Below, piece by piece: positions 1-7,866 of a stretch of DNA of 64,000 nt. Both the position numbers and the translations under genes were made by a program. Within the stretch, counting starts at the first letter, position 1; each line of letters begins with the position of its first letter. The stretch spans positions 1 to 64,000 of the forward strand of contig NZ_JBHTDN010000009.1 of NCBI RefSeq assembly GCF_042666505.1. Reading direction: 5' to 3'. This stretch comes from Parapedobacter sp042666505. GTDB taxonomy: Bacteria > Bacteroidota > Bacteroidia > Sphingobacteriales > Sphingobacteriaceae. The notes beneath the pieces are model-generated. The model did not search any database. It saw only the letters and a list, made by a program, of their open reading frames with translations, and was not told the origin of the DNA.

Positions 1-220
1 ACAGCCAATAATTACCAGCTGCCTGGCCCGTAACCATCAGGACATAGGGCACCACGTAAAGCAGTAACATGAAGTATGTCTTTATCCACATGGTTGTATT
101 TGCATAAGGTGAAAGCTGATTCTTTTCGAAATAAGCTGAGACTTTCTCCGTCACAGCTTCGTAGAAGCTTTTTGCGCCTTTGGGCGCGAAACGCACAATG
201 GGTAGCTTTTCCGCCTTCAT
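1..220 (-). CDS. fatty acid desaturase, N-terminal part (cut by window edge)
   Basis: Reading the minus strand from an ATG at 220 gives 73 open codons running off the window. The product begins MKAEKLPIVRFAPKG and continues with a conserved-looking YEAVTEKVSAYFEKNQLSP segment and then a hydrophobic stretch (FMLLLYVVPYVLMV, about residues 51-64) that would be the first membrane segment. This N-terminal pattern is what I know from the membrane fatty acid desaturases (PF00487) of Bacteroidota. The His-box motifs that would prove it lie outside the window. A TACTTTTG -7-like element lies upstream at 279-286. The family assignment is from recall of N-terminal pattern only. Confidence 0.6.
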   Translation of the reverse strand, partial: MKAEKLPIVRFAPKGAKSFYEAVTEKVSAYFEKNQLSPYANTTMWIKTYFMLLLYVVPYVLMVTGQAAGNYWL

Positions 221-785
221 CTGAACAACATTATAATTTGCAGATCGGATTATTTGCCCATTAAAGAAAACAAGCTTGCAAAAGTATTGTTTAGCAAAAA
301 TCAATCGGACCGGATTTCTATTTTAATTAGGGCTTGTGCTGCTGAGATACGCGAAAAAGCATGTATGGGTGTAATCTTGTCGGGGTGATCCGGGCGATAT
401 ACTCGCCTTGGTCTCATACACGGTTTTATTGACCAAGTAACGCGATTAACCTCGCTGTAACATCTGCAGGGTGGTCAAAATGGCTTCTTCTTCTGTTAAT
501 TGTCCATATGGCTGTTTGAATCTGTCTTCATCATGGTGGTATCTATCAGGTCTCTAATTATTCCATTGACAGCTTAAATCAAGATGTTCACCTTGAACAC
601 TTATAACGCAACTATTTGTTAGCTATGTCGTTGCGATGTTTAGCGAGAGCCTGAACTGACAGTTTGTAAGGTCTCGCTAGGGTCTCGCTTGAACAAGGAA
701 TTATTGAATGATCAGGAAGGCTTATAAAAGAAAAAACCCTATAAACGCGCTGTTTATAGGGTTTTGATATATTTCCTTGATAGGA
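221..785. other. gene-poor stretch, possibly decayed
   Basis: No convincing gene on either strand. A short minus-strand frame at about 480-560 (ending QLTEEEAILTTLQMLQRG then stop) looks protein-like but has no start and is stopped just upstream, so it may be the tail of a dead gene. Positions 641-690 hold three copies of an AGCGAGAcC-like 9-mer, one inverted at 642-650 and two direct copies of GGTCTCGCT at 670-678 and 681-689 with an 11-bp period. Otherwise nothing recognisable. Confidence 0.5.
731..766 (-). terminator. strong intrinsic terminator
   Basis: A perfect 14-bp stem (AAAACCCTATAAAC at 733-746 with its complement at 752-765) has a 5-nt loop and, on the minus strand, is followed by a T-tract. 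It lies downstream of the tRNA-3'-end-like fragment at 787-803, copying the tRNA-then-terminator layout of the intact tRNA-Ser next door. Confidence 0.8.
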
Positions 786-786
786 T

Positions 787-803
787 GCGGAGAGTGGGGG
801 ATT
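787..803 (-). repeat. copy of the tRNA-Ser 3' end
   Basis: These 17 bases match 966-982 (acceptor and part of the T arm of tRNA-Ser) with one mismatch at 797. The rest of the tRNA is not recognisable here. A partial 3'-end copy beside the intact gene is the footprint left by elements that integrate into tRNA genes, but 17 bp is short. Confidence 0.4.
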
Positions 804-845
804 ACCTTCACCTCGTTTCGGTGATCCCTTGGAAGGGGAGCTGCT

Positions 846-965
846 CAAGCAAATGAAGCCATTCGCTTCGCTCATTCCTTTTTCCGTTTATCGCGGCATC
901 GCACAAGCAAGCTTGGCTTGCCTGCAAACGAAAAAACCCCGCTAAAGCGGGGCTTCATTTGCTTG
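846..965. repeat. 15-bp perfect inverted repeat beside tRNA-Ser
   Basis: CAAGCAAATGAAGCC at 846-860 is exactly the reverse complement of 951-965, the segment between the tRNA-Ser gene and its terminator stem. The arms enclose about 90 bp. This looks like an inverted duplication of the immediate tRNA 3' flank. Confidence 0.7.
931..953 (-). terminator. terminator of tRNA-Ser
   Basis: A CCCCGC/GCGGGG stem (937-942 with 947-952) with a 4-nt loop is followed on the minus strand by a run of T. It lies 14 bp past the tRNA 3' end. Confidence 0.85.
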
Positions 966-966
966 G

Positions 967-1051
967 CGGAGAGTGAGGGATTCGAACCCCCGGTCCTGTT
1001 ACAGACAACGGTTTTCAAGACCGCCGCATTCGACCACTCTGCCAACTCTCC
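967..1051 (-). tRNA. tRNA-Ser (anticodon TGA)
   Basis: The 85-nt gene folds as a class II tRNA with a long variable arm. The acceptor stem GGAGAGT pairs with ACTCTCC, the discriminator is G, the anticodon loop is CTTGAAA with TGA, and the T loop is GTTCGAATC. CCA is not encoded. Confidence 0.95.
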
Positions 1052-1055
1052 GGCG

Positions 1056-1085
1056 CAAAAGTACAAACTCTACGATAGATTGCAA
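1056..1085 (-). promoter_or_regulatory. promoter of tRNA-Ser
   Basis: On the minus strand, TTG (1083-1085), 19 bp, then TACTTTTG (1056-1063). This matches the Bacteroidota -33/-7 consensus exactly and sits directly before the tRNA. Confidence 0.8.
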
Positions 1086-1191
1086 ATTCAATTATACCTT
1101 TTTTTTCATTATCTACCGCTAAAATCGCCAACTGCGTGAAGGACACCGCGATAAATTGAACAGCAACAAATGAAGTATGAGTCGTGGAATG

Positions 1192-1224
1192 AAAAAACCT
1201 CCCGATCATTTATGACCGGAAGGT
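1192..1224 (-). terminator. terminator of tRNA-Arg
   Basis: An imperfect stem between 1197-1209 and 1212-1224 (ends ACCT/AGGT) is followed on the minus strand by six T residues. Confidence 0.7.
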
Positions 1225-1233
1225 TCCAATTCG

Positions 1234-1307
1234 TACGCCAATCAGGATTCGAACCTGAGACCGACGGTTTAGAAAACCGTTGCTCTATCCAGCTGAGCTA
1301 TTGGCGC
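1234..1307 (-). tRNA. tRNA-Arg (anticodon TCT)
   Basis: The 74-nt cloverleaf has acceptor GCGCCAA/TTGGCGT (G1-U72 wobble), anticodon loop TTTCTAA and T loop GTTCGAATC. The discriminator is A. The gene runs in the same direction as tRNA-Ser but has its own promoter and terminator. Confidence 0.95.
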
Positions 1308-1322
1308 TCCTGCAAATCGATG

Positions 1323-1352
1323 CAAAAATAGCTAAACTTGCCTGAATTGCAA
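1323..1352 (-). promoter_or_regulatory. promoter of tRNA-Arg
   Basis: TTG (1350-1352), 19 bp, TATTTTTG (1323-1330) on the minus strand. It has the same geometry as the tRNA-Ser promoter. Confidence 0.8.
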
Positions 1353-1393
1353 AAACAATCCCTCCATTTTATGGTTACCTATTGAAAAACACC

Positions 1394-1549
1394 ATGAGAA
1401 GTTTTCTATTTATTCTGGCATTAATCCTGCTTGTCATTTGGGGTATCGGTATTTTTTGGTATGCGCTAAAGGGCCTATTCAATATCTTAATTATTCTGGC
1501 CGCCATCGCATTCATCATGGCTATCTTCAGTAAGCCCAAAAGTACCTAA
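1394..1549 (+). CDS. small two-helix membrane protein, lmo0937/DUF5670-like
   Basis: A 51-residue frame starting ATG at 1394, beginning MRSFLFILALILLVIWGIG and ending FSKPKST. Two hydrophobic helices (about residues 3-24 and 29-45) are separated by a short loop (ALKG). Length and pattern match the lmo0937 family of tiny membrane proteins of unknown function, which is common next to stress genes. It stands alone between tRNA-Arg and the convergent DUF3467 gene. Recognition rests on pattern; a codon-level check shows an uninterrupted frame with charged ends and a hydrophobic core, as expected for a real protein. Confidence 0.7.
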   Translation: MRSFLFILALILLVIWGIGIFWYALKGLFNILIILAAIAFIMAIFSKPKST

Positions 1550-1550
1550 C

Positions 1551-1859
1551 TCATGCCTGTGCGGTAGGCCCCCCGAAATTCATCGGAAACGGAGGTTCAT
1601 CCTGTGCATTGATATTGCCGTTTACCGCTTCATATTTTGCGATATTATCGTCGAGAGCCCGTAACAACCGTTTTGCGTGCTCAGGCGTCAGAATAATTCT
1701 GGACTTCACCTTCGCTTTCGGAATGCCGGGCATCACCCGTATAAAATCGAGTACGAATTCCGTGTTGGAATGCGTGATGATCGCCAAGTTGGAGTAGACG
1801 CCCTCTGCGACATCCTCTGCCAGCTCAATGTTCAATTGATTTTCATTTTTTTCTGCCAT
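1551..1859 (-). CDS. DUF3467 family protein
   Basis: A 102-residue soluble protein without a signal peptide. The core EGVYSNLAIITHSNTEFVLDF, the VKSRIILTPEHAKRLLRAL segment and the proline-rich tail (PPFPMNFGG) are typical of DUF3467 (PF11950), a short conserved family of unknown role in Bacteroidota and other bacteria. It lies 29 bp downstream of the M42 peptidase gene in the same direction, so the two may be co-transcribed. Its stop almost touches that of the convergent small membrane protein. Confidence 0.85.
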   Translation of the reverse strand: MAEKNENQLNIELAEDVAEGVYSNLAIITHSNTEFVLDFIRVMPGIPKAKVKSRIILTPEHAKRLLRALDDNIAKYEAVNGNINAQDEPPFPMNFGGPTAQA

Positions 1860-1888
1860 CGTGTTTATATATTAGGGCGGTTATACGA

Positions 1889-3004
1889 TTAGTTAGCGAA
1901 CGATCTGAAATCCTGTCCCGATTTGATCGACAGTAAAGCCTCATAAATCAGCCGGATCACGTTATCCACATCCTCTTTGTGAATCATTTCTACGGTCGTG
2001 TGCATATAGCGCAATGGCAGGGAGATCAACACCGACGGAACCCCCTCATTGGAATAAGCAAATGCGTCAGTATCGGTCCCCGTCCATCGGGACGACGCCT
2101 GTCGCTGAAATGGAATTCCCTTTTTTATAGCCGTATCGACCAATAGTTTATTGAAGTTAATTTGTACGGACGGCGCATAAGAAACAACCGGCCCCTTGCC
2201 GCAAGCCAAATCGCCTTGTGTAACTTTATTGATCATCGGAGTTTGCGTATCGTGTGTTACGTCGGTTATAATCGCTAAGTCCGGTTTAATCCGCTGTGCA
2301 ATCATTTCCGCTCCGCGCAGGCCAACTTCCTCTTGCACAGAATTCACAATATACAATCCAAAAGGCAGCTTCTTTTTGTTCTCCTTAAGCAGGCGAGCTA
2401 CCTCAGCAATCATAAAACCCCCAGCTCGGTTGTCAAGGGCACGTCCCACGTAATAACGGTCATTCAACACCATAAACTGGTCTTCGTAGGTCACCACGCA
2501 TCCTACATGAATCCCCAGGGCTTCTACCTCCTCTTTGCTGGTACAACCACAATCGAGGAAGATGTTTTTCAGGGTTGGGCTCTCTTCCTTTTCTCCCGAT
2601 CGTGTGTGAATCGCTGGCCATCCGAACACCGCTTTGACAATGCCCTTTTCCGTATGAATATCTACCCGCTTGGAAGGCGCAATCTGATGGTCAGAGCCCC
2701 CGTTTCGGATTACATAAATCAGTCCATCTTTGGTAATGTAGTTTACAAACCATGATATTTCATCGGCATGGGCCTCGATCACCACTTTAAACTCCGCCTT
2801 GGGGTTGATGACAGCCACAGCGGTTCCATAGGCGTCGGTAAACGTTTCATCCACGTACGGGTTCAAATAGTCCAACCATAGACGTTGCCCCTCCCACTCA
2901 AAACCGGTGGGCGAAGGATTGTTAATATATTTTTCGAAAAAACGAAGGGACTTAGAAGTCACTATAGGAATATGTCGTTTTTCTTCTTTTTTTGCTTTAG
3001 CCAT
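1889..3004 (-). CDS. M42 family metallopeptidase (glutamyl aminopeptidase / cellulase-M-like)
   Basis: A 371-residue cytosolic protein with the di-metal peptidase fold of family M42. Visible metal and catalytic positions: HAD around H79/D81, RALDNRAGG with D191, the EE pair at 225-226 (general base and ligand), D248 in TDVTHDT, and a C-terminal MHTTVEMIH histidine at about 337. Such enzymes form large tetrahedral assemblies and trim amino acids from peptides. Many homologues are mislabelled endoglucanase. It is followed by DUF3467. The ATG at 3004 is well placed; the N-terminus is lysine-rich with no signal peptide. Confidence 0.9.
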   Translation of the reverse strand: MAKAKKEEKRHIPIVTSKSLRFFEKYINNPSPTGFEWEGQRLWLDYLNPYVDETFTDAYGTAVAVINPKAEFKVVIEAHADEISWFVNYITKDGLIYVIRNGGSDHQIAPSKRVDIHTEKGIVKAVFGWPAIHTRSGEKEESPTLKNIFLDCGCTSKEEVEALGIHVGCVVTYEDQFMVLNDRYYVGRALDNRAGGFMIAEVARLLKENKKKLPFGLYIVNSVQEEVGLRGAEMIAQRIKPDLAIITDVTHDTQTPMINKVTQGDLACGKGPVVSYAPSVQINFNKLLVDTAIKKGIPFQRQASSRWTGTDTDAFAYSNEGVPSVLISLPLRYMHTTVEMIHKEDVDNVIRLIYEALLSIKSGQDFRSFAN

Positions 3005-3061
3005 GTTAAATTTGAGTAAGTGGAAGTGAACGAATCAGTCGCCGACAAATTTAGGAAATAA

Positions 3062-3205
3062 ATGAAGAAAGTCTTGTTCAAGTTACTCGTTAAACTCAAC
3101 AACCGTTTATTACCAAAATATTCGGGGAAAGACCCTGCCACGCTGACAAAAAGCCAGCGGGCAATTTTGGGTTTCCGGTATTGGGCGCTCATTCATTCGC
3201 TTTGA
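3062..3205 (+). CDS. conserved 47-aa small basic protein
   Basis: ATG at 3062 gives MKKVLFKLLVKLNNRLLP and then a lysine-rich middle, ending RYWALIHSL. Tiny proteins with this shape (MKK..FKLL.K.N...LP, then K.DP..L.K.Q, then YW) recur in Bacteroidota and are often labelled SsrA-binding protein by transfer error. The frame is divergent from the peptidase and its last 13 bp overlap the end of the convergent terC gene. Function is unknown. Support is the family-like pattern, ATG start and compact intergenic fit; no homology search was possible. Confidence 0.65.
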   Translation: MKKVLFKLLVKLNNRLLPKYSGKDPATLTKSQRAILGFRYWALIHSL

Positions 3206-3972
3206 GGCGGGCCAAGGTCAACCGGATCTGATCGCTTCTTTTTTGCTTTTAAGTTCAGAAACTCCACCAAAACCGAAAACGCCATTGCAAAGTAGATATA
3301 CCCTTTGGGTATATGTTGTTCAAATGCCTCCGCGGTAAGCGATACCCCGATGAGTATCAGGAAAGCCAGTGCCAGCATTTTCACCGTAGGATGCTGATTT
3401 ACAAAGCGGCTGATGGATTCTGCCGAGAGCATCATGATAGCCACAGCAATAATAACGGCCGCAATCATAACTTCGATGTGGTCTACCATACCCACGGCGG
3501 TAATAACCGAATCCAACGAGAATACGATATCCAAAATAATGATCTGGAAAATGACATTGGCAAAGGTAACAACCTTTCCTTTCAACTCATGACGGTGTTC
3601 CTCTCCCTCCAGCTTCGTGTGGATCTCGGAGGTAGCCTTGTAAATCAAAAACAAACCGCCTAATAACAGAATCAAATCCCTGCCGGAGAGAGTCAAATAG
3701 TGATTTACACTTTCGTTTTGGATACCCAGCCATTCGCCCAGTTTCAGGAAGGGTTCCGTCAATGACATGATCCATTTTACCGAGAACAATAAGCCGACCC
3801 GCATGATCAACGCGAGCAATAAGCCCAGTTGCCGGGCTTTCTTTTGTTGTTCCTGCGGGAGTTTGCCGCTTAAAATAGAGATGAAAACAATATTATCAAT
3901 GCCCAATACAATCTCCAGTACAGTCAACGTGAGCAGTGAAATCCAAATTTCCGGGTTTAAAATCCATTCCAT
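3193..3972 (-). CDS. TerC family integral membrane protein
   Basis: 259 residues with about seven hydrophobic helices. Both signature acidic motifs of the family are present: EIVLGIDNIVFISILSGKLP near residues 20-39 and DIVFSLDSVITAVGM near 147-161. TerC/YkoY/Alx proteins export metal ions, notably manganese, in several bacteria; the substrate here is inferred only. The C-terminus is basic and cytoplasmic. A TACCTTTG -7-like element lies just upstream on the minus strand (about 3993-4000). Confidence 0.9.
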   Translation of the reverse strand: MEWILNPEIWISLLTLTVLEIVLGIDNIVFISILSGKLPQEQQKKARQLGLLLALIMRVGLLFSVKWIMSLTEPFLKLGEWLGIQNESVNHYLTLSGRDLILLLGGLFLIYKATSEIHTKLEGEEHRHELKGKVVTFANVIFQIIILDIVFSLDSVITAVGMVDHIEVMIAAVIIAVAIMMLSAESISRFVNQHPTVKMLALAFLILIGVSLTAEAFEQHIPKGYIYFAMAFSVLVEFLNLKAKKKRSDPVDLGPPQSE

Positions 3973-4015
3973 AATTTATCGATTCGATTCGCAAAGGTAA
4001 TAATTTGTCAATAGG

Positions 4016-5167
4016 TTATTGTAGTACCTCTCGCGCAATCACCAGTTTCTGGATTTCGGAAGTCCCCTCGCCGATGGTACACAACTTGGCATCGCGGTAA
4101 TACTTTTCGACCGGAAAATCTTTCGTATATCCATATCCTCCAAAAATCTGAACAGCCTCCGTCGCGCATCGTACAGCCATTTCCGACGCATAATACTTGG
4201 CCATTGCCGAATATTTAGTCACCTCTTTTCCGTTGTTCTTTAGCTCACACGCTTGTCTGATGAGTAGTTCGGCGGCCTCAATCTCGGTGGCCATATCTGC
4301 AAGTTTAAACGATATCCCCTGGAAATTAGCTATGGGTTGCCCAAACTGGTGCCGCTCCTTTGCATATTTAACCGCGGCTTCCAGCGCGCCCTTCGCGATA
4401 CCCAATGCCAATGCAGCGATTGATATCCGGCCACCGTCCAACACATTCATAGCCTGTTTAAACCCTTCCCCTTCGGCACCAAGTAAGTTTTCACGGGGTA
4501 CCCGGCAGTTATCAAAGATCAATTCCGTGGTCTCTGAAGCGCGCATACCCAATTTGTTTTCCTTTTTTCCATATGTGAATCCGGGGGTACCTTTTTCGAT
4601 AACAAACGCCGAGACACCCCGGGATCGCCCGCTTTCGCCCGTCCGCGCCATTACCACGGCGACATCACAGCTCATTCCGTGCGTTATCCAATTCTTCGAA
4701 CCATTCACCACGTAAACATCGCCGTCCAAAACGGCCGTACTCCTCATACGCAACGCATCTGAGCCGGTATTTGCCTCGGTGAGTGCCCAGGCACCAATCC
4801 ATTCGGCGGAAGCTAATTTGGGTAGCCATTGCTGCTTCTGCCTCTCATTGCCAAACGTTAAGATATGTCCCGTACATAACGAGTTGTGTGCGGCCAATGA
4901 TAGTCCGATACCGCCACATACTTTGGCCACTTCCGCAATGATGTCTACATATTCATGGTATCCCAATCCTGCACCGCCGTACGCCTCCGGCACCAACACG
5001 CCCATGATTCCCAATTGTCCCATCGTCTTGAAGGTATCAACCGGAAAAATCTGTGCCTCATCCCATGTCATGACGTGCGGTCGAACGTTTTTCTCTACGA
5101 ATTCTTGTACCATCCGGCGTATAAGCTCCCGGTTTTCGTTGCCCATTAATAGTGATTCTGTGTGCAT
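4016..5167 (-). CDS. acyl-CoA dehydrogenase
   Basis: 383 residues from ATG 5167 (a later ATG at 5146 is also possible; the frame is open to 5215 but the extra N-terminus does not fit the family). The usual three parts are seen: N-terminal helices (ENRELIRRMVQEFVEKNV), a middle beta domain with AWALTEANTGSD and NWITHG flavin-contacting motifs, and a C-terminal helical domain. The motif YGYTKDFPVEKYYRDAK is followed by CTIGEGTSEIQ, where the glutamate occupies the place of the catalytic base in short-chain enzymes. It oxidises acyl-CoA thioesters with FAD and electron-transferring flavoprotein. No other beta-oxidation gene is adjacent. Chain-length preference cannot be read from the sequence. 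Confidence 0.9.
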   Translation of the reverse strand: MHTESLLMGNENRELIRRMVQEFVEKNVRPHVMTWDEAQIFPVDTFKTMGQLGIMGVLVPEAYGGAGLGYHEYVDIIAEVAKVCGGIGLSLAAHNSLCTGHILTFGNERQKQQWLPKLASAEWIGAWALTEANTGSDALRMRSTAVLDGDVYVVNGSKNWITHGMSCDVAVVMARTGESGRSRGVSAFVIEKGTPGFTYGKKENKLGMRASETTELIFDNCRVPRENLLGAEGEGFKQAMNVLDGGRISIAALALGIAKGALEAAVKYAKERHQFGQPIANFQGISFKLADMATEIEAAELLIRQACELKNNGKEVTKYSAMAKYYASEMAVRCATEAVQIFGGYGYTKDFPVEKYYRDAKLCTIGEGTSEIQKLVIAREVLQ

Positions 5168-5344
5168 AATCCCTTGGTATTTATGCAATAATAACGAATG
5201 CCGCCCGAAAAGCAAACCAAAGAAAATACCGTATAATGCGGAACAATATAGTTTTGGGTATGATTTCTCAATTTCATTAAAAAAACATACAGCAAACCGG
5301 TATAAATTTTACATTTGATAGCAAACTTGGTAACACTTAAAGAA

Positions 5345-6286
5345 ATGCAAATTATGAGGCACGCAAAAGTATTGGGGGTATTATCATTCCTGTTTTTCAC
5401 GTACCACGGGGGGCAGGCAGATCAGCCCAACCTGAAAAGGACCACTTCCCGCGAACATCAGGAAATCCGGCTGAAGTTCAACCTAAAACCCGGTGATAAA
5501 TATCTTTTTTCGTCTATCGTGAAACAGGATATCACGCAAGAAATGATGGGACAACAAATCGTAACCAAGCAAAACATGGCCTCTGATTATATCTATGACG
5601 TCCAAACGGTGGAGAATGGCATTACCACCATCAACGTTACATTCGGCGCCATCAAAATGGACACCGATGTTGCCAGCGGCATGCAACAATTACACTTTGA
5701 CTCCGAAAATCCGGAGGCTGGCACAGGCGAACTGAAGACCCTAGCCAATTTAGTCGGTAAATCATTTTTGATGCGAATCAATGAAGAAGGAAATGTAAAA
5801 GAGATTGAAGGATTGGCCGAAATTATCGGATCAGTAGACGATCAACAAGCTGAAATATTGAAACAAAGTTTTGGGGATTCAACCATGATCCAGAACATGA
5901 ACCAGATCACAAATATTTATCCGAACAAGACCGTAGGCAAGGGCGATACGTGGACCAAAAGCTTCTCCGGGTCCGTAGCCGGCATGTTGCATTCAACCGC
6001 GACATCCGAATTCACCCTCTCGGAAATAAATGGCGATTTAGCCATCGTTGCTGTCGACGGGCAATTGGTCTTCTCCAAACTGGAAAACGGTGGCAATCCA
6101 TTACTTCAAGGCGCCGAACTCGATCTAAACGGCACCCAAAAAGGGATTTTAGAACTGGACATCGCATCCGGACTGCCGATAAAGACCGCATTAAAACAGG
6201 ATATCAGCGGTAATCTCGAAATACAAGGGATGCAGATCCCAATGACCATTGTTTCCGACATTACCATTACCGGTAAAAAAATGTAG
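5345..6286 (+). CDS. secreted DUF6263 family protein
   Basis: Starts at ATG 5345 or 5354; from 5354 the N-terminus MRHAKVLGVLSFLFFTYHGG reads as a signal peptide. The mature part has the alternating beta-strand pattern of DUF6263 (LKFNLKPGDKYLFSSIVKQ, then ITQEMMGQQIV, with NMASDYIYDV) and a C-terminal repeat-like section (GLPIKTALKQDISG, IPMTIVSDITITGKK). The function of this envelope family is unknown. It is divergent from the acyl-CoA dehydrogenase and convergent with apt (stop-to-stop gap 11 bp). Confidence 0.75.
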   Translation: MQIMRHAKVLGVLSFLFFTYHGGQADQPNLKRTTSREHQEIRLKFNLKPGDKYLFSSIVKQDITQEMMGQQIVTKQNMASDYIYDVQTVENGITTINVTFGAIKMDTDVASGMQQLHFDSENPEAGTGELKTLANLVGKSFLMRINEEGNVKEIEGLAEIIGSVDDQQAEILKQSFGDSTMIQNMNQITNIYPNKTVGKGDTWTKSFSGSVAGMLHSTATSEFTLSEINGDLAIVAVDGQLVFSKLENGGNPLLQGAELDLNGTQKGILELDIASGLPIKTALKQDISGNLEIQGMQIPMTIVSDITITGKKM

Positions 6287-6297
6287 CGCTTCACGAT

Positions 6298-6825
6298 TTA
6301 GTAATCAACCAAAGAAACGACCTGCTGGCTGTAATCGGCCAGCTTTTCTTTTCCCGCCAGAAAATCCAGGCTAATGATAAACGCATATCCGGCAATCGTG
6401 CCGCCCAATTTCTCGATCAGTTTGCTTGTAGCAATGACTGTACCGCCGGTTGCAAGCAAGTCGTCATGGACAAGTACGCGCGCCCCCGGTTCAAACGCAT
6501 CTTCATGGATTTCAACAATTGCCTCTCCATACTCCAATGCATACGACTGAGCAACCGTACGGTAAGGCAATTTCCCCTGCTTCCGAATCGGTACAAAAGG
6601 TTTTCCAAGCCGTTGCGCTAACGACAATCCGAATAAAAAACCCCGGCTTTCGATTCCTGCCACCACATCAATGGCATCCGGCTGTAAGCGATCCAGAAAT
6701 CCTTCTAAAATAGCATCGCACAACTGGGTGTTTTTCAGGATAGGAGTAATGTCTTTAAATACGATACCTGGTTTGGGAAAATCCGATACGTCCCGTATGA
6801 CGTCTTTAAGTTGCTGGTCAATCAT
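6298..6825 (-). CDS. apt: adenine phosphoribosyltransferase
   Basis: 175 residues, the usual Apt length. It makes AMP from adenine and PRPP in purine salvage. It shows the N-terminal FPKPGIVFKDITP segment, the GIESRGFLFG loop and the PRPP-binding motif VLVHDDLLATGGT (about residues 118-130). The start codon overlaps the end of the upstream helix-hairpin-helix gene by 8 bp, indicating translational coupling. Confidence 0.95.
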   Translation of the reverse strand: MIDQQLKDVIRDVSDFPKPGIVFKDITPILKNTQLCDAILEGFLDRLQPDAIDVVAGIESRGFLFGLSLAQRLGKPFVPIRKQGKLPYRTVAQSYALEYGEAIVEIHEDAFEPGARVLVHDDLLATGGTVIATSKLIEKLGGTIAGYAFIISLDFLAGKEKLADYSQQVVSLVDY

Positions 6826-7768
6826 TAGATAGTGTTAAGTACGGCACAATTTTACGAAAAATCACGTCATCCATTATCGCTATTTGCCATAAATCAGACA
6901 GCGATCGATAGGGACCATGTTGTTTGCGGTATTGGACAATGGCATTAGCTAGCTTTGGAGTGATGAATGGATGATTTTTTAATTGTTCATAATCGGCTGA
7001 ATTCAACCCTATCTTTTCAACACGGCTGCTATCCACATAAACGTACGGTTTTAGTCCGTTAAACCGCATAGTATCCATTCCGTAGACATCCATCAGTTGA
7101 GATACGTCGTAAAATCCTCCCAGACGGTCACGAAACCGCACGATACGGGAAGCATAGACAGGGCCGATACCTGGCAACCGTTGCAAGGCAAGCGAATCCG
7201 TCGCATTGAGTTCAATAGTTACTCGCGCCGATAGGTCCGCCGCCATCGACTTTTCCTCTGCATCCGCTGATGATGCATCTTTCGAAACTGTATTCAGGTT
7301 CGGTGCCGGTTCAGTTACAGGGATACGAATATAAGGCTCCAACCGAATGTAATCTCTGTCGTGCAGAGAATAAATTTTTTTCAGGTCTTCTTTTTTTTGA
7401 AATCGCCCACCTTTAGCTTCATAATTCTTAATCACTCGTATCTGCCTTTCCGAGAGGCCCAACCGCTTCCAATCGATTACCGACAGCCCATTTGGATCAA
7501 AGATAAAATATTCCACATCATACGCCATTTGAGGTTGTTCCGAGGGCTCTAGATCGCTCTTAACCGTCGATTGCTGTCGCTCACTCGCTGTAGCCAAAAA
7601 GCGCTCAATGTCTTCAATGTGATGGGCCATATCGACCGCATCCTCACGGACCCCCCAATTTAAAATATTCAAAATCAACCACGAAACAAAAAGCAGCCCC
7701 CCCAACATACAGATGCCATTTAATTCTCGGCGGCTAAATGCAAAGTATCTTTCAAACCATTTGTACAT
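6818..7768 (-). CDS. membrane-anchored helix-hairpin-helix (ComEA-like) DNA-binding protein
   Basis: 316 residues from ATG 7768 (the frame opens at 7807 but the extra 13 residues are atypical). One N-terminal membrane helix (GGLLFVSWLILNILNWG) is followed by a charged linker and three helix-hairpin-helix units, the second with a clear LQRLPGIGPVYASRIVRFR motif and the third NHPFITPKLANAIVQYRKQ. In ComEA, such repeats bind double-stranded DNA in the periplasm during natural transformation. Whether this protein has that role is unproven, because Bacteroidota encode several membrane-anchored HhH proteins. It overlaps apt by 8 bp. Confidence 0.8.
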   Translation of the reverse strand: MYKWFERYFAFSRRELNGICMLGGLLFVSWLILNILNWGVREDAVDMAHHIEDIERFLATASERQQSTVKSDLEPSEQPQMAYDVEYFIFDPNGLSVIDWKRLGLSERQIRVIKNYEAKGGRFQKKEDLKKIYSLHDRDYIRLEPYIRIPVTEPAPNLNTVSKDASSADAEEKSMAADLSARVTIELNATDSLALQRLPGIGPVYASRIVRFRDRLGGFYDVSQLMDVYGMDTMRFNGLKPYVYVDSSRVEKIGLNSADYEQLKNHPFITPKLANAIVQYRKQHGPYRSLSDLWQIAIMDDVIFRKIVPYLTLSND

Positions 7769-7810
7769 GATTGTCTTCGGGTTTTGGCACCCAAAGATAG
7801 CAAACAATTC

Positions 7811-7842
7811 AAAAAAAACCGGCAGTCGTTTGAGACTGCCGG
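7811..7842 (-). terminator. terminator of the rpsU-xerC-hpf cluster
   Basis: A 9-bp GC-rich stem (7819-7827 with 7834-7842) is followed on the minus strand by eight T residues, 25 bp past the hpf stop. Confidence 0.85.
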
Positions 7843-7866
7843 TAAGTATGAGATATTGAAATGAGA

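Noticed and set aside
420..560. Minus-strand frame ending QLTEEEAILTTLQMLQRG
   Set aside because: No start codon and only about 30 codons after an upstream stop; at most a gene remnant, too short to name.
612..875. 87-codon minus-strand frame beside tRNA-Ser
   Set aside because: It runs through the tRNA-like fragment and the terminator hairpin, and its composition is not protein-like.
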